Source: Acidianus hospitalis (lineage in GTDB: Archaea > Thermoproteota > Thermoprotei_A > Sulfolobales > Sulfolobaceae). Taken from it: a DNA stretch of 10,171 nt. Every line of letters begins with the position of its first letter. Within the stretch, counting starts at the first letter, position 1. The stretch is taken from positions 1-10,171 of the forward strand of contig QEFD01000160.1 in the NCBI GenBank assembly GCA_003086435.1, read 5' to 3'. Below, piece by piece: positions 1-5,209 of this stretch. The notes beneath the pieces were generated by a model, which ran no database searches, was not told the DNA's origin, and was given only the letters and a program-made list of their open reading frames with translations. The position numbers and the translations under genes were made by a program.

Positions 1-54
1 AATTTGTTATAAACAGACAAAAAGATTTCTATTAACGTGAAAAAGGATTCAGCC

Positions 55-402
55 CTATTTTTGTAAATTTAATCTCTTCTCTTTTTCGCCTATAATATTC
101 ATAGATTCAAGAATTTCTCCTAAGTATTTTGTTAAGAAATACTTCTCCTTTATATTCCTCCCTGCTCTCTAAAAATTTTAGGATATAACTGAGGAGGTGA
201 ATTAAGAGCTAAAAATAAAATAAGTTCAAAGAATATGAAACTAAAGCGACGTCTAATAAAAGCTAAATTTGGATTTTGCTCATCTAAGCATCTTTTTATT
301 AGATTTTTAATAAAATTAATATTTGTTACTTCAGAGTGGTTACGTAACACAAGAATATCGACTGCAATAATCATTAAAATTTTCTATGAGATTATTCTCC
401 AT
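55..402 (-). pseudogene. possible decayed small gene, two frameshifts
   Basis: I do not recognise this gene. On the minus strand an open stretch starts at ATG 402-400 (MENNLIENFNDYCSRYS) and stops near 343. A second frame, open from 383 down to the TAA at 152-150, carries a protein-like run (residues such as FIKNLIKRCLDEQNPN, then a hydrophobic FFELILFLALN). The original frame resumes at 168 and ends at TAG 57-55 with a clearly coding-like segment (KEKYFLTKYLGEILESMN). Joining the three gives about 115 residues, mostly helical, with a net +1 shift near 345 and a -1 shift near 165. The outer pieces share one frame, which fits two compensating indels or a gene in decay. The alternative is that only the 74-codon middle ORF (374-150) is real, or that all of it is chance in AT-rich DNA. 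No function is offered. Confidence 0.3.
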
Positions 403-442
403 GAGCGTTAACCAAAAAAGGATAAAGAAGTATTTAATATCG

Positions 443-491
443 ATGATGACTTTTTGGGGACTAGATAGGTGAAGAAGCGATTACTCGCTGA
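443..491 (+). ncRNA. candidate C/D box guide sRNA
   Basis: The 49-base segment has a perfect C box ATGATGA (443-449) and a D box CTGA (488-491). Inside are a near-consensus C' box GTGAAGA (469-475) and a degenerate D' box CTAG/TAGA (461-465). The C'-to-D distance is exactly 12 bases, as in archaeal box C/D sRNAs, and the C-to-D' distance is 11 or 12. The D guide (476-487, AGCGATTACTCG) can form nine continuous pairs with AGUAAUCGC, a highly conserved segment of the 3' major domain of 16S rRNA. The nucleotide fifth from the D box (A483) faces a U inside that duplex, so 2'-O-methylation of that U is predicted. I could not find a target for the D' guide. The flanks do not form a clear terminal stem and no well-placed promoter is seen, so confidence is moderate. 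Confidence 0.68.
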
Positions 492-493
492 GC

Positions 494-500
494 TTTAAAA
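494..500 (+). promoter_or_regulatory. TATA box for the gene at 522
   Basis: TTTAAAA lies about 25 bases before ATG 522, the spacing expected for a leaderless archaeal transcript. It starts two bases after the D box of the candidate sRNA, so the BRE of this promoter would overlap the sRNA 3' end. Confidence 0.55.
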
Positions 501-521
501 CTCTTATTCCTCCTTATACTT

Positions 522-941
522 ATGCCAATAAGGGATGAGCGAACTTATGCAAAAATGAGTTACAACGATTTCAAGGTAGCTTTTGAAAGGCTGAAGAGAG
601 GGAAATTAAAACTTTCAGCCTGGAGAGCTTACAAATCGTTGAGAAGAATGCTTCAATCTTTAGCAATGAAGTATGACTTGCATAGAAAGGATACGCCTTG
701 TGCTGTACCTAAAAATTGCATGATAAGAGTTGCCGAAGAACTGGAGAAATATTATAATGGCATTACAGAAATGACTAGAGAGGCATTAAGACTGTTTGAT
801 GAATGGAAAGAAAACTACGCTAGAAGAGAAGATATAATAAAACTACTTAAAGAGCTAAGATTTGAATGGATTTCCTCTCACCTAACTAAGGAAGAGATGA
901 ATGAAATAGAGGAGATTAAGAAGGAATTAGAAAATCTATGA
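522..941 (+). CDS. small helical protein, distantly PaREP1/HEPN-like
   Basis: This is a 139-residue, soluble, highly charged and mostly helical protein. Residues 17-50 (FKVAFERLKRGKLK, then LSAWRAYKSLRRML and SLAMKYD) have the pattern seen in the first helix pair of PaREP1 proteins: a helix, a Gly-Lys turn, then SAxxAYxxxxxxxxxLA. The gene at 4320 shows the same pattern. The typical PaREP1 C-terminal motif (LHEFQYNG, SRY) is absent. The C-terminal half looks like a helical hairpin or coiled coil (residues 83-139) and contains two cysteines at 60 and 66. The start at 522 is supported by a TATA box 25 bases upstream and by the lack of any ribosome site. It converges on the thermopsin gene with 80 bases between the stops. 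PaREP1-like is inference from pattern; I cannot give a function. Confidence 0.75.
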   Translation: MPIRDERTYAKMSYNDFKVAFERLKRGKLKLSAWRAYKSLRRMLQSLAMKYDLHRKDTPCAVPKNCMIRVAEELEKYYNGITEMTREALRLFDEWKENYARREDIIKLLKELRFEWISSHLTKEEMNEIEEIKKELENL

Positions 942-1021
942 AAAAGATTATAGGGATTTTCACATGTAATAAAAAATTTATAAATTAAACAAAGTTAGGA
1001 TCCAAATTATTTCGAAGGTCT

Positions 1022-2818
1022 TTAAAATCTCCTAGGTCTTCTAAATATCACAATAATAGCTATAACAAATACTAAGGCTAGTATGATATAGAGAATTGAA
1101 GATTGCATAGATGACGTCATTTCACTTGATGTAGCTATATTAGACTCAGGAGAGCTTGAGGATTCACTACTTCTTTGAGGGACATAGGGAGATACTTTTA
1201 GAGCTTGCGTTTTAATTTCCCCTAAGTAAGTGTAGTCTGGAGATCCAGTAGTTATCTTAATCATTCCGTTTTGCTCTAACGTTACGTGGGCATTAGATGT
1301 TGCCTCAGCAGTATCTGCGCCAAAAGTATAGTAAGAAGGAAAAGTAACGTATTCGCTCCCATTAAAGTAATATAATCCTAGAAGTCCATTCAACTTCTCG
1401 AAAGTCGTTATTTCACCGTTACCTCCACCACCAAGAATTAATTCTGCATCATAAAATGAACCTAAATCACCGTATATGCCCGCAGGCGTATATTCCTTAC
1501 CATTAACTGCAAAGTATGCGTTCTTAACGCCAGGATCGTGAATAAGAATTTTATCAAAAGTTTCACTCTGCATTACTGACGAAGTTCCATTCTGCAGTAC
1601 TTCAACTTCCATTGTTATTAATACTCCTTGACCTTTTTCTACGCTTTCATTCATTATTAATAATCCAGAGAAAGGTGAATTGTACTCAAAGTATGGAGCA
1701 TACTTATAGTTACCGTAATAACACTGCGTAACCCCATCATTAACTGTCGGCATAACGTATCCATTCTGTGAGGTTATTGAGGAATTTGATAAAGATGCAA
1801 GCGGATTAGTGAGATTAAGTACGTTATCATGATAAAGTACTACGCTTTCGTTAGTTATGAAGAGCAAGACGTCTTGTGGCCAATAAATTTGCGTCGCATT
1901 ATTTTCATTGCAAACCACTAGTACAGCGTTGAGCTGTAAAGAAGCCTCGCAAGGCTTTACTAAATTCTGTGAAGAATTGTAAGCTAAAATGCAAGATATG
2001 TTAAAATATCCTGCAACTGAAGAGAACTTTATCTCATAAGGAGATGTATTGCTAACGCCAAAACTCGCAATTCCCGTAGGTGCATAATTGTAATTTCCTC
2101 CTTGAAGAACTGAAAACCTTAAGAATGGATTAACGTATTGAGGATAAAGTCTATAGCAGAAATACACCAGAGCTGAGGAAAACGTTGGATTATATATACA
2201 CAGGTAATATTTGCCTTGCGGTAATGTTACGTTATAACAAGGATTAGTTCCGTTTAATGTTAATGTTACTTCTCCAGAGGAAAACATTGTTTCTCCCTTG
2301 CAATTTACAACCTTATAGCAAACGGATTCGTTAGAGATACCAACTATACGCAGTAGTGATGGAGACCCTAGGGTTGATAAATGTACTAGTATTCTCTCAG
2401 TATTAAATGGCGATAAAGTTATATACTCACTCACGTGGGTTGAACAATTACTGAGTTCTATCGGTATTTCACAATAAAAGTAGGTTACGTTAGAATACCC
2501 GTAAGGAGAGTATATAACTAAATAGTAAGTCCCAGGATTTAATAGAACGCCGTTAATTACAGTTTTACCTAATTGTGAAACTATACAAGAGTAACTATAA
2601 CCAGAAGAAAAGTTATTAAAATTCTCTTGATTGAGCACCATAACTTTTACGCTACAATTGCTCGAAACACTATAGACGAAAGCAGTGTATTGTGTAGCAC
2701 AGATTTTAATATATTCGTAATACTGCTGAGGTAAAATTGTGGAACTTACTAAAGATATTGTGTATATAGACGAGCTTAGTATTAATATTATCACCATAAG
2801 AATATATATTTTCCTCAT
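1022..2818 (-). CDS. thermopsin-family acid protease, membrane-anchored
   Basis: This 598-residue protein belongs to the thermopsin family (MEROPS A5), secreted acid proteases of Sulfolobales that digest protein outside the cell at low pH. Residues 1-24 form a signal peptide. The thermopsin domain spans about 228-535 and shows family blocks: APTGIASFGV (246-255), ILAYNSS (277-283), SLQLNAVLV (293-301), the IYWPQDV region (311-317), GGGGNGEITTFEKL (463-476) and PSYYTFGADTAEA (494-506). A Ser-rich stalk (549-574), one membrane helix (about 575-592) and RRPRRF end the protein, suggesting it stays anchored with the enzyme outside. Unusual features are about 200 extra N-terminal residues with two related beta-rich repeats and 14 cysteines, all before residue 367. 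Many N-x-S/T sites fit an S-layer-exposed glycoprotein. The start fits a TATA box 26 bases upstream. Family assignment is firm; the substrate is unknown. Confidence 0.93.
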   Translation of the reverse strand: MRKIYILMVIILILSSSIYTISLVSSTILPQQYYEYIKICATQYTAFVYSVSSNCSVKVMVLNQENFNNFSSGYSYSCIVSQLGKTVINGVLLNPGTYYLVIYSPYGYSNVTYFYCEIPIELSNCSTHVSEYITLSPFNTERILVHLSTLGSPSLLRIVGISNESVCYKVVNCKGETMFSSGEVTLTLNGTNPCYNVTLPQGKYYLCIYNPTFSSALVYFCYRLYPQYVNPFLRFSVLQGGNYNYAPTGIASFGVSNTSPYEIKFSSVAGYFNISCILAYNSSQNLVKPCEASLQLNAVLVVCNENNATQIYWPQDVLLFITNESVVLYHDNVLNLTNPLASLSNSSITSQNGYVMPTVNDGVTQCYYGNYKYAPYFEYNSPFSGLLIMNESVEKGQGVLITMEVEVLQNGTSSVMQSETFDKILIHDPGVKNAYFAVNGKEYTPAGIYGDLGSFYDAELILGGGGNGEITTFEKLNGLLGLYYFNGSEYVTFPSYYTFGADTAEATSNAHVTLEQNGMIKITTGSPDYTYLGEIKTQALKVSPYVPQRSSESSSSPESNIATSSEMTSSMQSSILYIILALVFVIAIIVIFRRPRRF

Positions 2819-2838
2819 TTAACTGAAACTACCGTCCT

Positions 2839-2848
2839 TAATTTTAAG
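2839..2848 (-). promoter_or_regulatory. TATA box for the thermopsin gene
   Basis: Read on the minus strand this is CTTAAAATTA, centred about 26 bases before the ATG at 2818. No ribosome site separates them, so a leaderless transcript is predicted. Confidence 0.55.
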
Positions 2849-2864
2849 TTTTTCTATGTATAGA

Positions 2865-2878
2865 GTGGCAAAAGCCAC
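2865..2878. promoter_or_regulatory. perfect inverted repeat, possible operator
   Basis: GTGGC-AAAA-GCCAC is a perfect 5-base inverted repeat with a four-base loop, and a GC-rich island in AT-rich DNA. It lies between the divergent thermopsin and HEPN promoters, directly upstream of the HEPN TATA/BRE region. Its position suits a regulator binding site, for example autoregulation of the toxin-antitoxin pair, but this is inference. Confidence 0.4.
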
Positions 2879-2883
2879 AAACT

Positions 2884-2891
2884 CTTTATAT
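2884..2891 (+). promoter_or_regulatory. TATA box for HEPN/nucleotidyltransferase pair 1
   Basis: CTTTATAT is centred about 24 bases before the GTG at 2911. It supports GTG as the first codon of a leaderless message. Confidence 0.5.
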
Positions 2892-2910
2892 TCCTCGTTT
2901 ATTTTAAAGT

Positions 2911-3336
2911 GTGAGCGGAAATAGAGTACAACGATTAAAAAGAAGAGCCTTAAGGTTCTTAACAGACGCAAAGAACGATTATAATGAAGGCTATTATGAT
3001 ACTAGCACTTTTCACGTAGAGCAAGCTTTACAGCTTTATATTAAAGCATTAATTTTTGAACTCTTCGGAAAGGATTATGAAGGACATGGAATAAGGGAAT
3101 TATTAGGTTACTTGTCCAAATTGCTAAAGGAAAACGGATATGAAGACCTATCAAGAAAAGTAAATGAACTTGTCAGAGAATATAGAGAGCAGTTAATTTC
3201 TATTGAGGATGCATATATAGATTCTAGATATGAGGATATAGATTATTATGAAGAAGAATCAAAAGAATTAATTGGTATTGCAGAAAGAATAATCAATTCC
3301 CTAGAGGAGGTAGCCAAAAACGTCAAGTTGGGTTAA
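2911..3336 (+). CDS. HEPN domain protein, putative toxin of pair 1
   Basis: This 141-residue all-helical protein is of the archaeal HEPN family (PF05168 type). Characteristic parts are EGYYDTSTFHVEQALQLYIKA (26-46, split across the first helices), HGIRELL (59-65) and AYIDSRYEDIDYY (101-113). HEPN proteins paired with a minimal nucleotidyltransferase form toxin-antitoxin modules (HepT/MntA); the HEPN partner is usually an RNase with an R-x4-6-H motif. Here R106 is followed by Y107, Y112 and Y113 with no histidine, so RNase activity by the usual mechanism is doubtful. The start is GTG, supported by the TATA box and by alignment with the paralogue at 8173 (MSGN versus MSSN, then the same distance to EGYYD). 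The partner gene overlaps its 3' end by 17 bases. The toxin role is inferred from the family. Confidence 0.88.
   Translation: MSGNRVQRLKRRALRFLTDAKNDYNEGYYDTSTFHVEQALQLYIKALIFELFGKDYEGHGIRELLGYLSKLLKENGYEDLSRKVNELVREYREQLISIEDAYIDSRYEDIDYYEEESKELIGIAERIINSLEEVAKNVKLG
3306..3311 (+). promoter_or_regulatory. ribosome binding site GGAGGT, decides start at 3320
   Basis: GGAGGT sits inside the last codons of the HEPN gene, eight bases before ACG 3320. It is one of the few strong Shine-Dalgarno sites in the window and fits an internal operon gene. No ATG, GTG or TTG in the reading frame follows at a suitable distance. Confidence 0.65.
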
Positions 3337-3664
3337 GTTCAGATTTTCGCATTTAAGAAGATGGAGGGAATATGCAGAAAAGATTGCAAGGGCTGCACAC
3401 GATATAGAACCTAATGCGGAAGTTTATGTGATAGGAGGTGTTGCAGAAGATAGAATTACTGTACTTAGCGACATCGATATTCTCATAGTCATAAAAAGGA
3501 AACTTTCTGGAAAGGAAAGAAAAGAGCTATCTAAAAAGATACTAATTAGAGCTATGGACTTTTATGACCTTCCTTTTGATGCCCCGGTAGAGCTCCATAT
3601 TAAAGATGAAGAAAATGCAAAAAGATTCTTATCTATCTCTAAGAAGGTCATTAAAATTACTTAA
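3320..3664 (+). CDS. minimal nucleotidyltransferase (MNT), pair 1, ACG start
   Basis: This 114-residue protein has the DNA polymerase beta nucleotidyltransferase fold. The core is VYVIGGVAEDRITVLSDID (35-53): GG at 39-40, D51 and D53 as metal ligands, and E91 in PVELH as the third acidic residue. In HepT/MntA systems the MNT partner modifies the HEPN protein's tyrosine with AMP and acts as antitoxin. The first conventional start codon in frame is GTG 3428, but that begins inside the first core strand and would remove it. The frame is open and protein-like upstream (SSWVKFRFSHLRRW, then helix EYAEKIARAA) back to TAG 3311-3313. The perfect GGAGGT site points to ACG 3320, probably a mutated ATG. 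Other explanations are a +1 frameshift from the HEPN gene within 3314-3333, or a sequencing error. Glycine replaces the usual serine of the GS motif, which the family tolerates. Confidence 0.8.
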   Translation, partial: TSSWVKFRFSHLRRWREYAEKIARAAHDIEPNAEVYVIGGVAEDRITVLSDIDILIVIKRKLSGKERKELSKKILIRAMDFYDLPFDAPVELHIKDEENAKRFLSISKKVIKIT

Positions 3665-3705
3665 TGAATAAAAACAGAGGTAAAATTTATTAATTGTCAT
3701 GTACT

Positions 3706-4176
3706 CTAGCTGGACGATAATTCCTTTATCTTTTCTTCAATTTCAGAATAAGGCGGTTCTATTGCTGGATTATCCGAAACCCATTTATAAGCTATTTTAC
3801 CATCCTTATCTATTATAAATACAGATCTTTTAGCCAGTACGTAACCTTTTAAACCAGGAAACTCCCATGCAATTCCGAACAACTTTACTGCTTCCCTGTT
3901 ATAATCGCTTAAAATTGGGAAATTGATTTTATTATATTCTTTAAAAGCCTTATTACTAAATGGTGGATCTACACTTATTCCCAGCACGATAGCATTAAGG
4001 TTATTAAACTTAGATAATGAGTCCCTGAAGGTGCACATTTCTTTAGTGCATACTGACGTAAAGGCTGCAGGATAAAATGCTAAAACTACTACTTTTCCTT
4101 TAAAGTCAGACAGTCTGACTGGCTTTAATTCAGTATCTATTAGCTCGATATCTGGAACTTTTTCTCCTATTTCCAT
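3706..4176 (-). CDS. bcp: peroxiredoxin, Bcp/PrxQ type
   Basis: This 156-residue thiol peroxidase reduces hydrogen peroxide and organic hydroperoxides in the cytosol. The thioredoxin-like core runs from VVLAFYPAAFTSVC (30-43) to SVFIIDKDGKI (118-128). C43 is the peroxidatic cysteine, in P-x3-T-x2-C context (P36, T40). C48, four residues later (CTKEMC), is the resolving cysteine typical of two-cysteine Bcp/PrxQ enzymes. R117 matches the conserved active-site arginine. The length is normal for the family. The start is supported by a TATA box 26 bases upstream. It stands alone, convergent with pair 1 (41 bases between stops) and divergent from the PaREP1 gene. Sulfolobales carry several Bcp paralogues and I cannot say which one this is. 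Confidence 0.94.
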   Translation of the reverse strand: MEIGEKVPDIELIDTELKPVRLSDFKGKVVVLAFYPAAFTSVCTKEMCTFRDSLSKFNNLNAIVLGISVDPPFSNKAFKEYNKINFPILSDYNREAVKLFGIAWEFPGLKGYVLAKRSVFIIDKDGKIAYKWVSDNPAIEPPYSEIEEKIKELSSS

Positions 4177-4197
4177 ATACTTAATAATGATTAGAAA

Positions 4198-4207
4198 GTA
4201 TTTAAAC
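4198..4207 (-). promoter_or_regulatory. TATA box for the peroxiredoxin gene
   Basis: The minus strand reads GTTTAAATAC, close to the Sulfolobus consensus, centred 26 bases before ATG 4176. A leaderless transcript is predicted. Confidence 0.6.
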
Positions 4208-4288
4208 TAACATATAATTGAGTATAAACTCTATATATTCTAGAATTTATTAGTAATTGCAAAACAAAAAGAAGTTCTCTATTATACT

Positions 4289-4300
4289 TTTAATTTAAAA
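4289..4300 (+). promoter_or_regulatory. TATA box for the PaREP1 gene
   Basis: TTTAATTTAAAA is centred about 25 bases before ATG 4320. The 143-base divergent spacer shared with the peroxiredoxin gene also holds two short palindromes, GAGTATAAACTC (4220-4231) and ATTCTAGAAT (4237-4246), of unknown meaning. Confidence 0.5.
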
Positions 4301-4319
4301 ATCGTATATAATCATACGT

Positions 4320-4799
4320 ATGGTAGAAGAGATAGAAAAACCTTGGGTAGACTCTAAGAAATACCAAGAAGACAGATTTAAGGAAGCATTATATGAGGCA
4401 GATCTAGCAGAGAGATTCTTAAATGATGGACTAATAAGGAATTCAGCTGGAAAAGCTTACCAAGCTGTTAAAGCGTATGTAGCAGGGTTAGCAATAAACT
4501 ATAGAGATTTACTATCTAAATACTTCCCAGGTAAAAGGAGATTATCGCCAAGGAAAGTTGTGGAAAGAGTTGACTGGATTATAGCTATTATGCCGTCAAC
4601 TAGATTAAGGGAAATAGCTAGTATAATAAACGACGATAAACTTAGATTAATTGTAGAAATAGCTATAGATTTACACGAATTCCAGTACAATGGACTTGAT
4701 AAGGATAGCGAGATTTCAAGATACCCAAATGAGGAACTTGTAAAAAAGGACATCCTAGAAGTAACAAATTTCATTAAGAGTAGGGTAAAAACTCCGTAA
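4320..4799 (+). CDS. PaREP1 family protein
   Basis: This 159-residue helical protein is typical of PaREP1 (PF05942), a family that is expanded in Crenarchaeota and has no firm function. Signature parts are EADLAERFLNDGLIRNSAGKAY (26-47, helix-turn-helix of the core), AVKAYVAGLAINY (49-61) and the C-terminal LHEFQYNGLD and ISRYPNEE segments (118-139). The length is normal and all signature parts are present, so it looks intact. The fold resembles HEPN/nucleotidyltransferase-binding helical bundles, but I see no R-x4-6-H motif. It has its own promoter with a leaderless start at 4320 and is not part of an operon: eL13 begins 72 bases later with its own TATA box. The family call is strong; its biochemical role is unknown. 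Confidence 0.88.
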   Translation: MVEEIEKPWVDSKKYQEDRFKEALYEADLAERFLNDGLIRNSAGKAYQAVKAYVAGLAINYRDLLSKYFPGKRRLSPRKVVERVDWIIAIMPSTRLREIASIINDDKLRLIVEIAIDLHEFQYNGLDKDSEISRYPNEELVKKDILEVTNFIKSRVKTP

Positions 4800-4841
4800 A
4801 GCTAAACGTAAAAAGAAATTAAACTTGTATGCGAAAGCTAA

Positions 4842-4851
4842 TTTTAAAAAA
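4842..4851 (+). promoter_or_regulatory. TATA box for eL13
   Basis: TTTAAAAAAT, preceded by a purine-rich CGAAAGC stretch that could serve as BRE, is centred about 26 bases before ATG 4872. Confidence 0.55.
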
Positions 4852-4871
4852 TATACTTCTAAAAGGAAAAT

Positions 4872-5126
4872 ATGAATCCTCCTACTCCTATGATTAAGAG
4901 GCCTAATTACTCTTTTGAATATCCTCACGAAAGGAAAAGTACTAGGGAAGGAAGAGGATTTAGTTTAGGAGAACTTAAGGCTGCAAATTTAACTCCTGAA
5001 AAGGCTAGAAAACTTGGATTAAGAGTTGATAAGAGAAGGAAGTCCGTTCATCAGGAAAATGTTGATGCCCTTAAAAAATATTTAGATGAATTAAATAAAG
5101 AAAAGAGCACACAATCTAAGACATAA
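4872..5126 (+). CDS. rpl13e: 50S ribosomal protein eL13 (L13e)
   Basis: This 84-residue basic protein is the archaeal form of eL13, a large-subunit ribosomal protein. The N-terminal part [20 protein letters not shown] (11-30) and the following [19 protein letters not shown] (32-50) and [20 protein letters not shown] (53-72) match the usual Sulfolobales sequence pattern. Archaeal eL13 is much shorter than the eukaryotic protein, so the length is normal. The start is set by a TATA box 26 bases upstream; there is no ribosome site, so the message is leaderless. It is transcribed alone between the PaREP1 gene and the permease. Downstream, a T-rich stretch (AAATTTTTATG, about 5151-5161) may end the transcript. 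Confidence 0.93.
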   Translation: MNPPTPMIKRPNYSFEYPHERKSTREGRGFSLGELKAANLTPEKARKLGLRVDKRRKSVHQENVDALKKYLDELNKEKSTQSKT

Positions 5127-5177
5127 GGATTTCTCAGTTGTTATTAAAATAAATTTTTATGCTTAACGTCAAATAAT

Positions 5178-5188
5178 TTTTTAAATAC
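5178..5188 (+). promoter_or_regulatory. TATA box for the APC permease
   Basis: TTTTTAAATAC matches the Sulfolobus TATA consensus well and is centred about 27 bases before ATG 5210. Confidence 0.6.
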
Positions 5189-5209
5189 GTTTTATTACCA
5201 TTTTGTGAG

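Noticed and set aside
186..200. GGAGGTGA on the plus strand as a ribosome site
   Set aside because: It is followed by GTG AAT TAA, and no open frame starts nearby.
938..988. 16-codon ORF overlapping the 522 gene by ATGA
   Set aside because: Resembles translational coupling, but it is very short with no recognisable motif and lies in the gap before a convergent gene.
3311..3322. Programmed -1 slippage at CAAAAAC in the HEPN gene
   Set aside because: The heptamer is not a true X-XXY-YYZ site and a -1 shift leads to the wrong frame; the nucleotidyltransferase frame needs +1.
3428..3664. 78-residue version of the pair 1 nucleotidyltransferase starting at GTG 3428
   Set aside because: It would begin within the first core strand right before the GG motif and has no ribosome site; the upstream frame is protein-like with GGAGGT placed for 3320.
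4499..4774. Minus-strand ORF of 91 codons opposite the PaREP1 gene
   Set aside because: It is a shadow of a well-recognised gene, is rich in Ser/Leu/Ile as expected from antisense, and has no promoter.
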